A stretch of 6,063 nt of DNA from an uncultured bacterium. Lineage in GTDB: Bacteria > Verrucomicrobiota > Kiritimatiellia > RFP12 > UBA1067. A program made the translations under genes and the position numbers. Under the pieces are notes generated by a model. That model did no database searches and was not told the DNA's origin. It saw nothing but the letters and a program-made list of their open reading frames with translations. Shown piece by piece: positions 1-6,062 of this stretch (position 1 is its first letter; each line of letters starts with the position of its first letter). The DNA is taken from assembly GCA_902773475.1 (NCBI GenBank), contig CACYEO010000159.1:1-6063 (forward strand), in the 5' to 3' direction.

Positions 1-1280
1 CCCGGCGGAAGGGCGGCAAGCGCGAGCATCGCCTCCGAAATCCGCGCCACGTCCCCGTCCTCCGCCACAAGCGGCGGCATTGAATATATCCACCTGCCGA
101 ACGGACGCAGCCAAACCCCGGTTTCACGGATCGTGCGCAGAATGTCCTGCGCGGATGGGAGGGATTCGACCTCCACGACCGCCGCCGCGCCGAGAACGCG
201 CACGTCGCGCACGTTTTCCAGCCGCCGGGCCGGCGCAAGCCCCATGCGGAAGGTTTCCCCGATCCGACGCGCCTTCGCGGCGTAATCGTCCGCCGCAAAC
301 AGATCGATCGACGCGCAGGCCGCCGCGCAGGCCACGGGATTGGCCATGTACGTCGGCCCGTGCATAAAGGCGGAAGGCCGGCCCGAAGAGATCGTTTCGG
401 CCGTCTTCCGCGATGCAAGCGTGGCGGCGAGCGTGAAATGCCCGCCCGAAAGCGCCTTGCCGGTGCACATTATGTCCGGCGCGACGCCGGCGTGCGAATG
501 CGCCCAGCGCGGCCCGGTGCGGAAGAATCCGGCCGCTATTTCGTCGAACACCAGCGGAATGTCGTGCGCGTCGCAGAGTTCGCGCAGTTCGCGCAGATAC
601 CGCGGATGGTAGAAATGCATAGCGTTCGCCGCCTGGAACACCGGTTCGCAGAACACGCCTGCGATCTCGCCGCCGTGCGCTTCGAGGACGTCCGCGGCCG
701 AATCCGCGTCGCCTTCGATCCACTCCCCGCCGAATCTGGAACGCGGCTGCTCCGCGAAGAAATGCTTCGGCATGAGCCCGCGGAAGAGAACATGCATCCC
801 GTCCGGATCCGACAGCGCCATGGCGCCGGAGGTGTCGCCGTGGTACCCGCCTTTGAGCGCGAGCAGCCGCGTCCGGCCCGGACGCCCCTTCGCAGTCTGG
901 TACTGCACCGCCATTTTCGCGGCGACTTCCACTGCGATTGATCCGGAATCCGCAAAAAACACGCGGTCGAGTCCCGGCGGAGCGATTTGCGCGAGCCTCT
1001 CCGCAAGAGCGACGGCAGGCTCGTGCGTGAACCCGCCGAACATCACATGGGGCATCTTTTCCGCCTGCCTGCGCATCGCCTCCACGATGGCGGGATGGCG
1101 GTGTCCGTGCGCCATGCACCACCAGCTGGCCACGCCGTCGATCAGCCGCGACCCGTCCGCAAGAGTTATGTACATTCCCTCCGCGCTTTGCGCTACGAGC
1201 GCCTCCGGCGGGTTGCGGAGGCTCGCGTACGGGTGCCACACGCACGTCCGGTCGTATCGCCTAAGAAAATCAGTATCCAT
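1..1280 (-). CDS. bioA: Adenosylmethionine-8-amino-7-oxononanoate aminotransferase (DAPA synthase), 3' end cut by window edge
   Basis: This is a PLP-dependent class III aminotransferase of biotin synthesis. It moves the amino group of S-adenosylmethionine to KAPA (8-amino-7-oxononanoate) to give 7,8-diaminopelargonate in the cytoplasm. 426 complete codons are visible. E. coli BioA has about 429 residues, so only a few residues and the stop are missing. Visible landmarks are HPYAS (16-20), SWW (52-54), ADSGS (110-114), GGYHGDT (144-150), the PLP-ring Asp in DEIAAGFFRTG (D246), the Schiff-base lysine in TGKALSGG (K275), FMHGPTYMANP (305-315) and VWLRPFG (389-395, substrate Arg392). The substrate residues Tyr18, Trp53/54, Tyr146, Arg254 and Arg392 match their E. 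coli counterparts by position. The ATG at 1280 lies 5 bases after the stop of the upstream metallophosphoesterase. An AGGA at 1293-1290, overlapping that gene's last codons, sits 9 bases before it, suggesting coupled translation. Two motif positions differ from E. coli (DEIATGFGRTG is DEIAAGFFRTG here). Other class III aminotransferases are unlikely given the BioA-specific motifs. Confidence 0.95.
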   Translation of the reverse strand, partial: MDTDFLRRYDRTCVWHPYASLRNPPEALVAQSAEGMYITLADGSRLIDGVASWWCMAHGHRHPAIVEAMRRQAEKMPHVMFGGFTHEPAVALAERLAQIAPPGLDRVFFADSGSIAVEVAAKMAVQYQTAKGRPGRTRLLALKGGYHGDTSGAMALSDPDGMHVLFRGLMPKHFFAEQPRSRFGGEWIEGDADSAADVLEAHGGEIAGVFCEPVFQAANAMHFYHPRYLRELRELCDAHDIPLVFDEIAAGFFRTGPRWAHSHAGVAPDIMCTGKALSGGHFTLAATLASRKTAETISSGRPSAFMHGPTYMANPVACAAACASIDLFAADDYAAKARRIGETFRMGLAPARRLENVRDVRVLGAAAVVEVESLPSAQDILRTIRETGVWLRPFGRWIYSMPPLVAEDGDVARISEAMLALAALPP

Positions 1281-1285
1281 GCCGT

Positions 1286-2665
1286 TCAATCCTGTCGTCC
1301 GCCGCCTTCCGTCCCCGCATAGAGCATTTCGACGGAAAGAGGCTTTCCTTCGAAGAAAAACTCCACGGCGACTTCGGCCGTGGCCGCGCAGTCCGGAACC
1401 GGCACCCGGCGGGAGTTTACAGACTGTTTGCGGTCGAAACGCAGCGTTTCGCCGATCTGCCGCCCCGATGCGTCCCTGAACGCGAGAAAAGCGGTAAACC
1501 GCGAATCCTTCCTGCGCCCGGTCGCAACCGTGAAGACCACGTTTCCGGCGCCGTCCGGCAGGACTATAGTCCGCGCGGCGCGCACCGGACCGTTCCCGGC
1601 CGCCTCGAGCAAAACACGTCCGCCGTTCGCGCACAATACGTTTCCGCCCGGCACGGCGACCCATCCGGCATCGCGCGGCGCCGCTGTCGCGGGCGGCGCC
1701 GCGCGCACGGTGGATTCCGCGCCGGAAGCCTCTTCAGCGGCGGCAGGGCGGACCGGCGCGCCGGCGCGTTTCCCGCGCGGCCCGGCCAGCCTGCACTGCA
1801 GGGCGAGCGCCCCCGCGGCCGCCGCCAAAACGAAAGCGGCCGCAATCGCCGCGCACTTCGCAATCGCGGATTTCTTTTTCCCGAAATCGACCTTGCCGCG
1901 GATGTCGCCCTTGCGTACGAGCGCGGTCCGCTCTCGCATCCACGCCGCTTCCGGGAATCCGTGCGCGGACATGGCGGCGGCGTATCCCTCCAGGTCGAAA
2001 GGCAGCGACCGGAACCGGATCGAGGAATCGGCGGAATCGAAGATGCAGTAAGTGCTGCGGCACGTTCCGCCGCGCGGATATCCCGCGCTGCCGGGATTTA
2101 CGATGTAGCGCGTTCCGGGTTCGAGAATCACGTCCTGCGGCGGCAGCGCGACGGGGGCGCCCGAGCCGGGCGGGAGAGCGAAAATCGCAGGCTCGTGGGT
2201 ATGCCCGGCGAAAAGGAGATTTCCGGTTCGCGCGGCGAAGGACGGCGCGGCGGCTTCCGGGCCGTCGATATAGAAAAACTCCGCGGGCGCGGAGAAATCG
2301 CCGTGCACGCAGGCGAAGAGAGTTTCTCCGGAGGGGGATTTCTCCTCGTGGACAAGCGGCAGCCCGGCAAGCCATGCCAGAGCGTCGCGGGAGAGCGCCT
2401 TGCGGTGGAGGGCCGCCGCGCGCGCGGCGAACGGAGTGAAAGCGTCGGCGGAGACGGCCCCGCAGACTGCGGCGTCGTGGTTGCCGGCCACGCAGACGTG
2501 GACGCGCCGATACACGGTTTCGAGCGCGCCGGCCGGATCCGGCCCGTAGCCGACTACGTCGCCGAGGCAGATCGTGCGCTCCACGCCGCAGTCCGAAGCG
2601 TCGGCGAGGATGGCGCGCAGCGCGGCGGAGTTCGCGTGTATGTCCGATATGATCGCGTATCGCAT
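1286..2665 (-). CDS. Calcineurin-like metallophosphoesterase with C-terminal membrane helix and extracytoplasmic beta-rich domain
   Basis: The protein has 459 residues. Residues 1-225 form a YfcE/MJ0936-type metallophosphoesterase domain with the full set of dinuclear metal motifs: SDIHAN (D8, H10), GDVVGYGPDP (D36), GNHD (N62, H63), HGDF (H121) and GHTH (H155, H157), followed by the NPGS motif at 190-193. It would hydrolyse a phosphoester, but the substrate cannot be read from sequence. Such domains usually stand alone at 160-250 residues. Here a basic stretch (251-265) is followed by a hydrophobic Ala-rich helix (about 267-289), a Pro/Ala linker (295-332) and a beta-rich C-terminal domain (333-455) that I do not recognise. 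With the basic side inside, the enzyme would face the cytoplasm and the tail the outside. The ATG at 2665 was chosen because the conserved fold begins exactly there. An in-frame start at 3073 would add 136 Arg-rich, non-homologous residues lying over the upstream gene. There is no clear Shine-Dalgarno; the start lies 14 bases after the upstream stop, so reinitiation is plausible. Confidence 0.88.
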   Translation of the reverse strand: MRYAIISDIHANSAALRAILADASDCGVERTICLGDVVGYGPDPAGALETVYRRVHVCVAGNHDAAVCGAVSADAFTPFAARAAALHRKALSRDALAWLAGLPLVHEEKSPSGETLFACVHGDFSAPAEFFYIDGPEAAAPSFAARTGNLLFAGHTHEPAIFALPPGSGAPVALPPQDVILEPGTRYIVNPGSAGYPRGGTCRSTYCIFDSADSSIRFRSLPFDLEGYAAAMSAHGFPEAAWMRERTALVRKGDIRGKVDFGKKKSAIAKCAAIAAAFVLAAAAGALALQCRLAGPRGKRAGAPVRPAAAEEASGAESTVRAAPPATAAPRDAGWVAVPGGNVLCANGGRVLLEAAGNGPVRAARTIVLPDGAGNVVFTVATGRRKDSRFTAFLAFRDASGRQIGETLRFDRKQSVNSRRVPVPDCAATAEVAVEFFFEGKPLSVEMLYAGTEGGGRQD

Positions 2666-2679
2666 GGATTGCGTGGCGT

Positions 2680-3945
2680 TCAGCCGCCGGCGGCGCCGGA
2701 ATCTCCGGAATCCCAGTCTATGCGCAGGCGTTCGTGCAGTTCCGCAAGGCGCTCTTCGGCCGCGTCGAGCAGGGCGTCGAGTTCGTTCTGCGACTTTCCG
2801 CCGCGCGCGAGGGCTTCGAGAAACGCCGCATACGCCTCTGCCGCCGCGCGGAGACCGGGATCGCGCCCCTCCCCGGCGGCGCGTATGCGCGGAATGCACG
2901 CCGCCGCCGCGAGGCGCGTTTCCATGTCGCGTTCCGCAAGGCGCACGGCGCGGCGGAACGAACACGTGCGCGAACCATCGGCGAACGGGGGCCGGCCGAA
3001 CGGCGCGCAGAGGGAAAGCGAAGAAGCGAAGATTTCCGCGTCCCATGGGCATCCCTCGCCGGGCAGGAGCCATGCGCGGGCATTGCGGGCGATGCGTTCA
3101 TCGAGCGCCGCATCCTGCTCCGCTTTGTTTTCGGACCCCGAAAGATCCGCGAGGATTCTGTCCGCATTCCATTCTTCGCCGCAGGCGAGCCGTTCAAGCT
3201 GCAGACGGAACACGTCTATGCGCTGCGGGGGTTCTTTGTCCCCGCCGCGCTTCACGAATATGGAATCTGCGGGAGTTTCGCGCATCCACAGCGCGAAAAA
3301 TCCGGCGAGCGCGGCGCCGCGCTCCGATTCCATGACGCGCATCGCGGGGAAAAGACGCGGCAGGAACGGCATTTCGCCGGAGCGCCACAGTTTCATGACG
3401 GCGGCTGCGTCGCGCACCTGCCACGTCTTTCCGTAGGCGCGGATGATCCCTTCCACCGCCCACGACGGCAGTTCAGGGAGCTGGCCGCCGGAGCCGCGGC
3501 GGTTGCGGTCTGTCCAGGCGCGGAAGAACGCGGCCGCGCAGGCGCGCCTGAAATGCCGCAACGAGCAGTACGCGGGGGAGGGAAGAGTCACCCATGTCGC
3601 GACGCGCCCCTCGGCGGTGCGCACGACGCTTTCGATCACGCGGGCGTCGTTCGTGGCGCCGCCGTCGCGGATGTATATCACAAGCCCGGCTTCGTCGCGC
3701 GGAATCCTGAGCTTCAGCTGGGACGCGAGCGACTGGACGACTTCCGACGCCGCCTGCATCACCGGGCCGCGGAACTGGGTGTCGCCTTCGAAAGAGCGGA
3801 CCCGCACGAACCCTTCGCTCGAAACGCTTACCGGCGCATTGAACACGGCCGCGGCGGCGACGGGCGCGGAATCCTGCGCGGCGGCGGGGGCGGACGCCGC
3901 GCAAAGCGCGGCCGCGGCGGCGATTGTGGAAACGAGCGTTTTCAC
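2680..3945 (-). CDS. Secreted protein of unknown function with a degenerate gluzincin-like (peptidase MA-type) motif
   Basis: The protein has 421 residues. The GTG at 3945 is preferred as start because it overlaps the mraY stop in the classic GTGA arrangement and is followed directly by an export signal: Lys2, a hydrophobic Ala/Leu core (about 4-19) and an A-A-A|Q cleavage site near residue 23. The mature protein would be in the periplasm. Residues 155-171 read as L-P-x-L-P-S-W-A-V-E-G-I-I-x-x-Y. This resembles the P-x-W-x-x-E-G-x-x-x-Y segment that carries the third zinc ligand in peptidase MA-like gluzincins. About 30 residues before it, where HExxH would be expected, the sequence reads HFRRA (131-135), so catalytic Glu and second His are missing. 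If the relation is real this is an inactive peptidase relative. The C-terminal half is mostly helical, with charged heptad-like helices at about 385-410. There is no recognised family name. A longer start at GTG 4032 would bury the signal peptide 29 residues in and is rejected. The next gene follows after 14 bases. Confidence 0.75.
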   Translation of the reverse strand: MKTLVSTIAAAAALCAASAPAAAQDSAPVAAAAVFNAPVSVSSEGFVRVRSFEGDTQFRGPVMQAASEVVQSLASQLKLRIPRDEAGLVIYIRDGGATNDARVIESVVRTAEGRVATWVTLPSPAYCSLRHFRRACAAAFFRAWTDRNRRGSGGQLPELPSWAVEGIIRAYGKTWQVRDAAAVMKLWRSGEMPFLPRLFPAMRVMESERGAALAGFFALWMRETPADSIFVKRGGDKEPPQRIDVFRLQLERLACGEEWNADRILADLSGSENKAEQDAALDERIARNARAWLLPGEGCPWDAEIFASSLSLCAPFGRPPFADGSRTCSFRRAVRLAERDMETRLAAAACIPRIRAAGEGRDPGLRAAAEAYAAFLEALARGGKSQNELDALLDAAEERLAELHERLRIDWDSGDSGAAGG

Positions 3946-5075
3946 CGTATTTTCACGAAGATTACGAAAAGAAGCGGCGAAATAAACGCCTGTATCAGTA
4001 TGAAACGCATCAGAATCTGACCCTTGGACCACTGGAGTTTCCTGCGGAAGTGGTCATGCAAAGGAAAACTGACGCGCTGGAGGACGCGCACCACGAAAAT
4101 CCTGCGTCCGGGCGCGGCGCCTTCCCTGCCCGGGATCGTGACATCGAAGCCGAGCTTGCGGAAAATGCGCAGAAGCGCGAGTTTCACAAGCCCCATACCT
4201 CCGTTCATGAGCACCATCGGCGCGAACACGAGAAGCAGGAAGGGATTGCCGGAAACGAGCACCGCCGTGCCCACGGCGAGGCCGAGGAAGCGCGAACCCG
4301 CGTCGCCCATGAGCACTTTCGACGGATCGGCGTTGTACCACAAATACCCGGCGAGAGCCCCGGCGAGCGTCATAGTGAGAATCGCCCAGCGCGGCGCGAC
4401 CGGAGATGTCGGAACGAGCAGATACTCCGCGACCGTCGCGTTGCCGGCCACGACGTACAGAAAGACGGAAATGCTGAAGAGGGATATCAGCGTGAGCGAA
4501 CCGGCCAGGCCGTCAACGCCGTCGGAGCAGTTCGTCGCATTGACCGATATCCACAGCAGCAGCGTCGCTCCCGGCATGTAAGCCCACCACGGCACGAGGG
4601 TGGAACCTTTGAAGAAAGGCCACCACATTTCCACGCCGCCCGCGCCGCCGCTGAGCTCCGAATAGAGAAGAATCGAAACGGCAAGGCAGACGGCGGCGTC
4701 CAAAAGCCCCTTGCGCAGTTCGCCCCAAGGCTCCAGACTGCGGTCGTCGAGATACCCGAAAAGCATCACCGCAAGCAGACAGACGACGATTCCGGCGTCC
4801 ATGAAATTCATCGGCGTGACGAGCAGCGCCACCGGCAGCGATATGAGTGAGAAGAGGAAACCCGCGCCGGTAGGCTTTCCGGCGGACTGCGCGCCGCCGT
4901 CGGCCGCGAGGACTTTGCCGCGGTCGCGGGGGAGGAGGTCCCAGAGACGCGGCAGCAGGAAAAGCACCGCGGCCGCCGCGCACATCGCGCCGAGGGCAAG
5001 CAGGAACGAGTGCGATTTGAAGAGCCGCAGAGGACCCCACGCCTGTTCGAAATTTTTTCCGATAAGATACAGCAT
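3942..5075 (-). CDS. mraY: MraY-type phospho-N-acetylmuramoyl-pentapeptide-transferase (divergent)
   Basis: The protein has 377 residues (E. coli MraY has 360) and is a polytopic inner-membrane enzyme of the polyprenyl-phosphate HexNAc-1-phosphate transferase superfamily. MraY transfers phospho-MurNAc-pentapeptide from UDP to undecaprenyl phosphate, making lipid I for peptidoglycan. MraY-like landmarks in order are G-K-P-T-G-A-G (66-72, for the usual GTPTMGG), GYLDD with the Asp pair D110-D111, the PFFK segment (153-156), NATNCSDGVDGLAG (179-192), GYLWYNADPSKVLMGDAGS (243-261, catalytic D258), and a C-terminal SFPLHDHF (336-343) followed by RF and a final KIR like the LKVR end of E. coli. The PFFK segment and the C-terminus argue for MraY rather than WecA/TagO. 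Odd points: the normally invariant HHH is HDH (340-342), and the cytoplasmic loop before it is some 25 residues longer than in E. coli. The gene is not in a division/cell-wall cluster here but heads a run with three unrelated-looking genes. The start at ATG 5075 has no clear Shine-Dalgarno; a promoter candidate lies about 34 bases upstream. Confidence 0.85.
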   Translation of the reverse strand: MLYLIGKNFEQAWGPLRLFKSHSFLLALGAMCAAAAVLFLLPRLWDLLPRDRGKVLAADGGAQSAGKPTGAGFLFSLISLPVALLVTPMNFMDAGIVVCLLAVMLFGYLDDRSLEPWGELRKGLLDAAVCLAVSILLYSELSGGAGGVEMWWPFFKGSTLVPWWAYMPGATLLLWISVNATNCSDGVDGLAGSLTLISLFSISVFLYVVAGNATVAEYLLVPTSPVAPRWAILTMTLAGALAGYLWYNADPSKVLMGDAGSRFLGLAVGTAVLVSGNPFLLLVFAPMVLMNGGMGLVKLALLRIFRKLGFDVTIPGREGAAPGRRIFVVRVLQRVSFPLHDHFRRKLQWSKGQILMRFILIQAFISPLLFVIFVKIR

Positions 5076-5108
5076 GACTGTGATTCCGCAGTTGTGGAAG
5101 CGGCGGGT

Positions 5109-5137
5109 ATTTTACCAAAACCGCCCATCCGCGCCAA
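5109..5137 (-). promoter_or_regulatory. Candidate sigma70-type promoter for the mraY-to-bioA run
   Basis: On the minus strand the sequence reads TTGGCG (5137-5132), a 17-base spacer, then TAAAAT (5114-5109). Both boxes are near consensus (4 of 6 and 5 of 6) and the spacing is ideal. Transcription would start around 5102, giving a leader of about 27 bases before the mraY ATG at 5075. The AT-rich -10 box stands out in otherwise very GC-rich DNA. It is the only obvious promoter I see for the four genes downstream. Confidence 0.6.
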
Positions 5138-5182
5138 ACTGCCGCGCCCGAGCCGTCGCGCGCGCTCGCGGCGTCGCGGCGG

Positions 5183-5207
5183 GCGGGCTTTCGCTCCGCA
5201 AACCCGC
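5183..5207. other. GC-rich stem-loop in the intergenic gap
   Basis: An inverted repeat pairs GCGGG-TTT with AAA-CCCGC (5183-5191 against 5200-5207, one bulged base at 5188) around an 8-base loop. There is no T-run after it on either strand, so it is not a standard intrinsic terminator. It lies upstream of the mraY promoter candidate and downstream of the small ORF. It may be a terminator without a U-tract, a protein site, or chance in GC-rich DNA. Confidence 0.35.
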
Positions 5208-5238
5208 GCGACGGGCGTACTCCCGCTCCGCCTCCGTT

Positions 5239-5265
5239 GGAAGCCGGAACGCAGGTCCGGACTCC
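5239..5265 (-). terminator. Possible hairpin terminator after the small ORF
   Basis: On the minus strand, starting one base after the stop of the small ORF, GGAG-T-CCGGA pairs with TCCGG-C-TTCC across a 7-base loop. The stem is 4 plus 5 base pairs with one mismatch and one G-T pair. It is well placed to end the transcript of the PD-(D/E)XK gene, but it lacks a following T-run, so the call is weak. Confidence 0.3.
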
Positions 5266-5367
5266 TTAACTTCCAGCATGGAGTTCAACAGCCGTCCAGA
5301 GGCAATCGGCGTTGTTCATCCGCTCTGCGGCGACACGGCGAGCTTCTTTTTCAAGCACCATTGGCAT
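5266..5367 (-). CDS. Possible small ORF, 33 residues, unknown function
   Basis: This short frame runs from ATG 5367 to TAA 5268-5266. It begins M-P-M-V-L-E-K-E-A-R-R-V-A-A-E-R and could form one amphipathic charged helix, ending L-H-A-G-S. A clear Shine-Dalgarno (AAGAGGA, 5382-5376) lies 8 bases before the ATG, better than that of any other start in this window. It follows the PD-(D/E)XK gene after 41 bases and ends just before a hairpin. Its composition is less GC-rich than the main operon. I recognise no family. It could be a real small protein, a remnant of a lost gene's N-terminus, or a chance frame. An alternative start is the second ATG at 5361. Confidence 0.35.
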   Translation of the reverse strand: MPMVLEKEARRVAAERMNNADCLWTAVELHAGS

Positions 5368-5375
5368 ACCACATA

Positions 5376-5382
5376 TCCTCTT
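5376..5382 (-). promoter_or_regulatory. Shine-Dalgarno sequence of the small ORF
   Basis: AAGAGGA on the minus strand, 8 bases before ATG 5367. It is the main support for translation of the 33-residue frame, since the other starts here have weak or no such signal. Confidence 0.4.
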
Positions 5383-5408
5383 GTCGTTCAGTGCGCAGCA
5401 TACCGGAT

Positions 5409-6062
5409 TTACGCCGGTTCGACGATGGGCATGTCGATATTGCGCTTCTTCGGGTTGAAGTTGATGCCGATGAGAGTTACGGGGCGCTTGCCGCCGATCC
5501 ACTTGCCGGCGTAGCCGCGTTCGCGGATCTGCCTGATCGCCGCCTTGGCGCTCTTGCGGTACTTGAACTCGAACACGAACACGTTGGCCGGGGTCTCGAT
5601 CACCGCGTCGGCATAGCCGAAGATCGATGCCACTTCGGCCTGCGGGTTCGCACCTGTCATGGACGTAAACAACTGGAAATACCGCTTCGCCTCCGCCTCG
5701 TCCTTGATATGCCAATCGACCGGGATGGAGGCGTACAGTCCAAAAAGAGACTCGTAGAGGTAACCCTTCCAGTCACCGGACGCAATCTGTCGTTTTGCCC
5801 GGTCCACGAGCGGATTGAAGGCGCTCTCCCTCAAGCCCATCACCTGCGAAAGATATCCGCGCTTCAAGGCGTCGCGCACCTCGAGGTTCGGCGGCGCGAG
5901 GACATAAGTTTCGCTTTGGGTTATCTGTCCATCGGGTTCCCTGGGCGGCGGAATCACGTTCTTGATCGTGAGGTAGCCGCCCTGGTAGAGCAGGGCCTCC
6001 ATCGGCAGCGTCTCCGCGTCGCACACGTCGAGCGTCATCGCGTCCGCCGGCACGTTCTCGAG
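5409..6062 (-). CDS. AAA-ATPase-like family protein, C-terminal PD-(D/E)XK nuclease-superfamily domain (5' end outside window)
   Basis: 217 residues are visible before the TAA at 5411-5409; the reading frame stays open to the right edge, so the N-terminal AAA domain and true start lie outside. The first part, with Q-G-G-Y-L-T-I-K (about 27-34), matches the end of the AAA-ATPase_like family (PF09820 type). The rest fits the PD-(D/E)XK domain usually fused to it (PF08011 type). Putative nuclease residues are Glu143 in QAEVAS, Asp152 in YADAV, Glu165 and Lys167 in FEFKYRK, and the helix with RQI and GYAGKW (about 176-188), so the active site looks intact. Family members are about 500 residues long, often occur in many copies per genome in gut anaerobes, and have no settled function; defence or mobile-element links have been suggested, not shown here. 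The GTG at 6053 is only an internal codon, since homologous sequence continues upstream of it. The gene is separated from the mraY run by a 333-base gap and is likely a separate unit. Confidence 0.88.
   Translation of the reverse strand, partial: LENVPADAMTLDVCDAETLPMEALLYQGGYLTIKNVIPPPREPDGQITQSETYVLAPPNLEVRDALKRGYLSQVMGLRESAFNPLVDRAKRQIASGDWKGYLYESLFGLYASIPVDWHIKDEAEAKRYFQLFTSMTGANPQAEVASIFGYADAVIETPANVFVFEFKYRKSAKAAIRQIRERGYAGKWIGGKRPVTLIGINFNPKKRNIDMPIVEPA

Noticed and set aside
124..1245. 373-residue minus-strand frame
   Set aside because: It is a shifted frame of bioA, Arg-rich and without motifs; the bioA frame itself carries every family motif from 1280 to the window edge.
2666..3073. 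N-terminal extension of the metallophosphoesterase to ATG 3073
   Set aside because: The 136 added residues are Arg/Pro-rich, overlap the secreted-protein gene and resemble no fold; the enzyme domain starts exactly at ATG 2665.
1961..3436. 491-residue open frame on the plus strand
   Set aside because: It lies opposite the metallophosphoesterase and the secreted-protein genes, is Arg/Ser/Ala-rich with no recognisable motif, and is the expected antisense shadow of GC-rich codons.
2734..4020. 428-residue plus-strand frame
   Set aside because: Antisense shadow of the secreted-protein gene, with low-complexity Arg/Ala/Gly content and no ribosome site or motifs.
3946..4032. Longer start (GTG 4032) for the secreted protein
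   Set aside because: It would overlap mraY by about 90 bases and place the signal peptide 29 residues inside; GTG 3945 gives a proper signal peptide and a GTGA overlap.
3942..5075. WecA/TagO-type transferase instead of MraY
   Set aside because: The PFFK segment, overall length, the PLHDH segment in place of APxHHH and the KIR terminus fit MraY better, although the divergence leaves some doubt.
5409..5715. Part of a 149-residue frame (5715-5266) overlapping the PD-(D/E)XK gene
   Set aside because: The section over the PD-(D/E)XK domain is out of frame with clear family motifs and Arg-rich; only its last 33 codons, beyond that gene, were kept as a possible small ORF.
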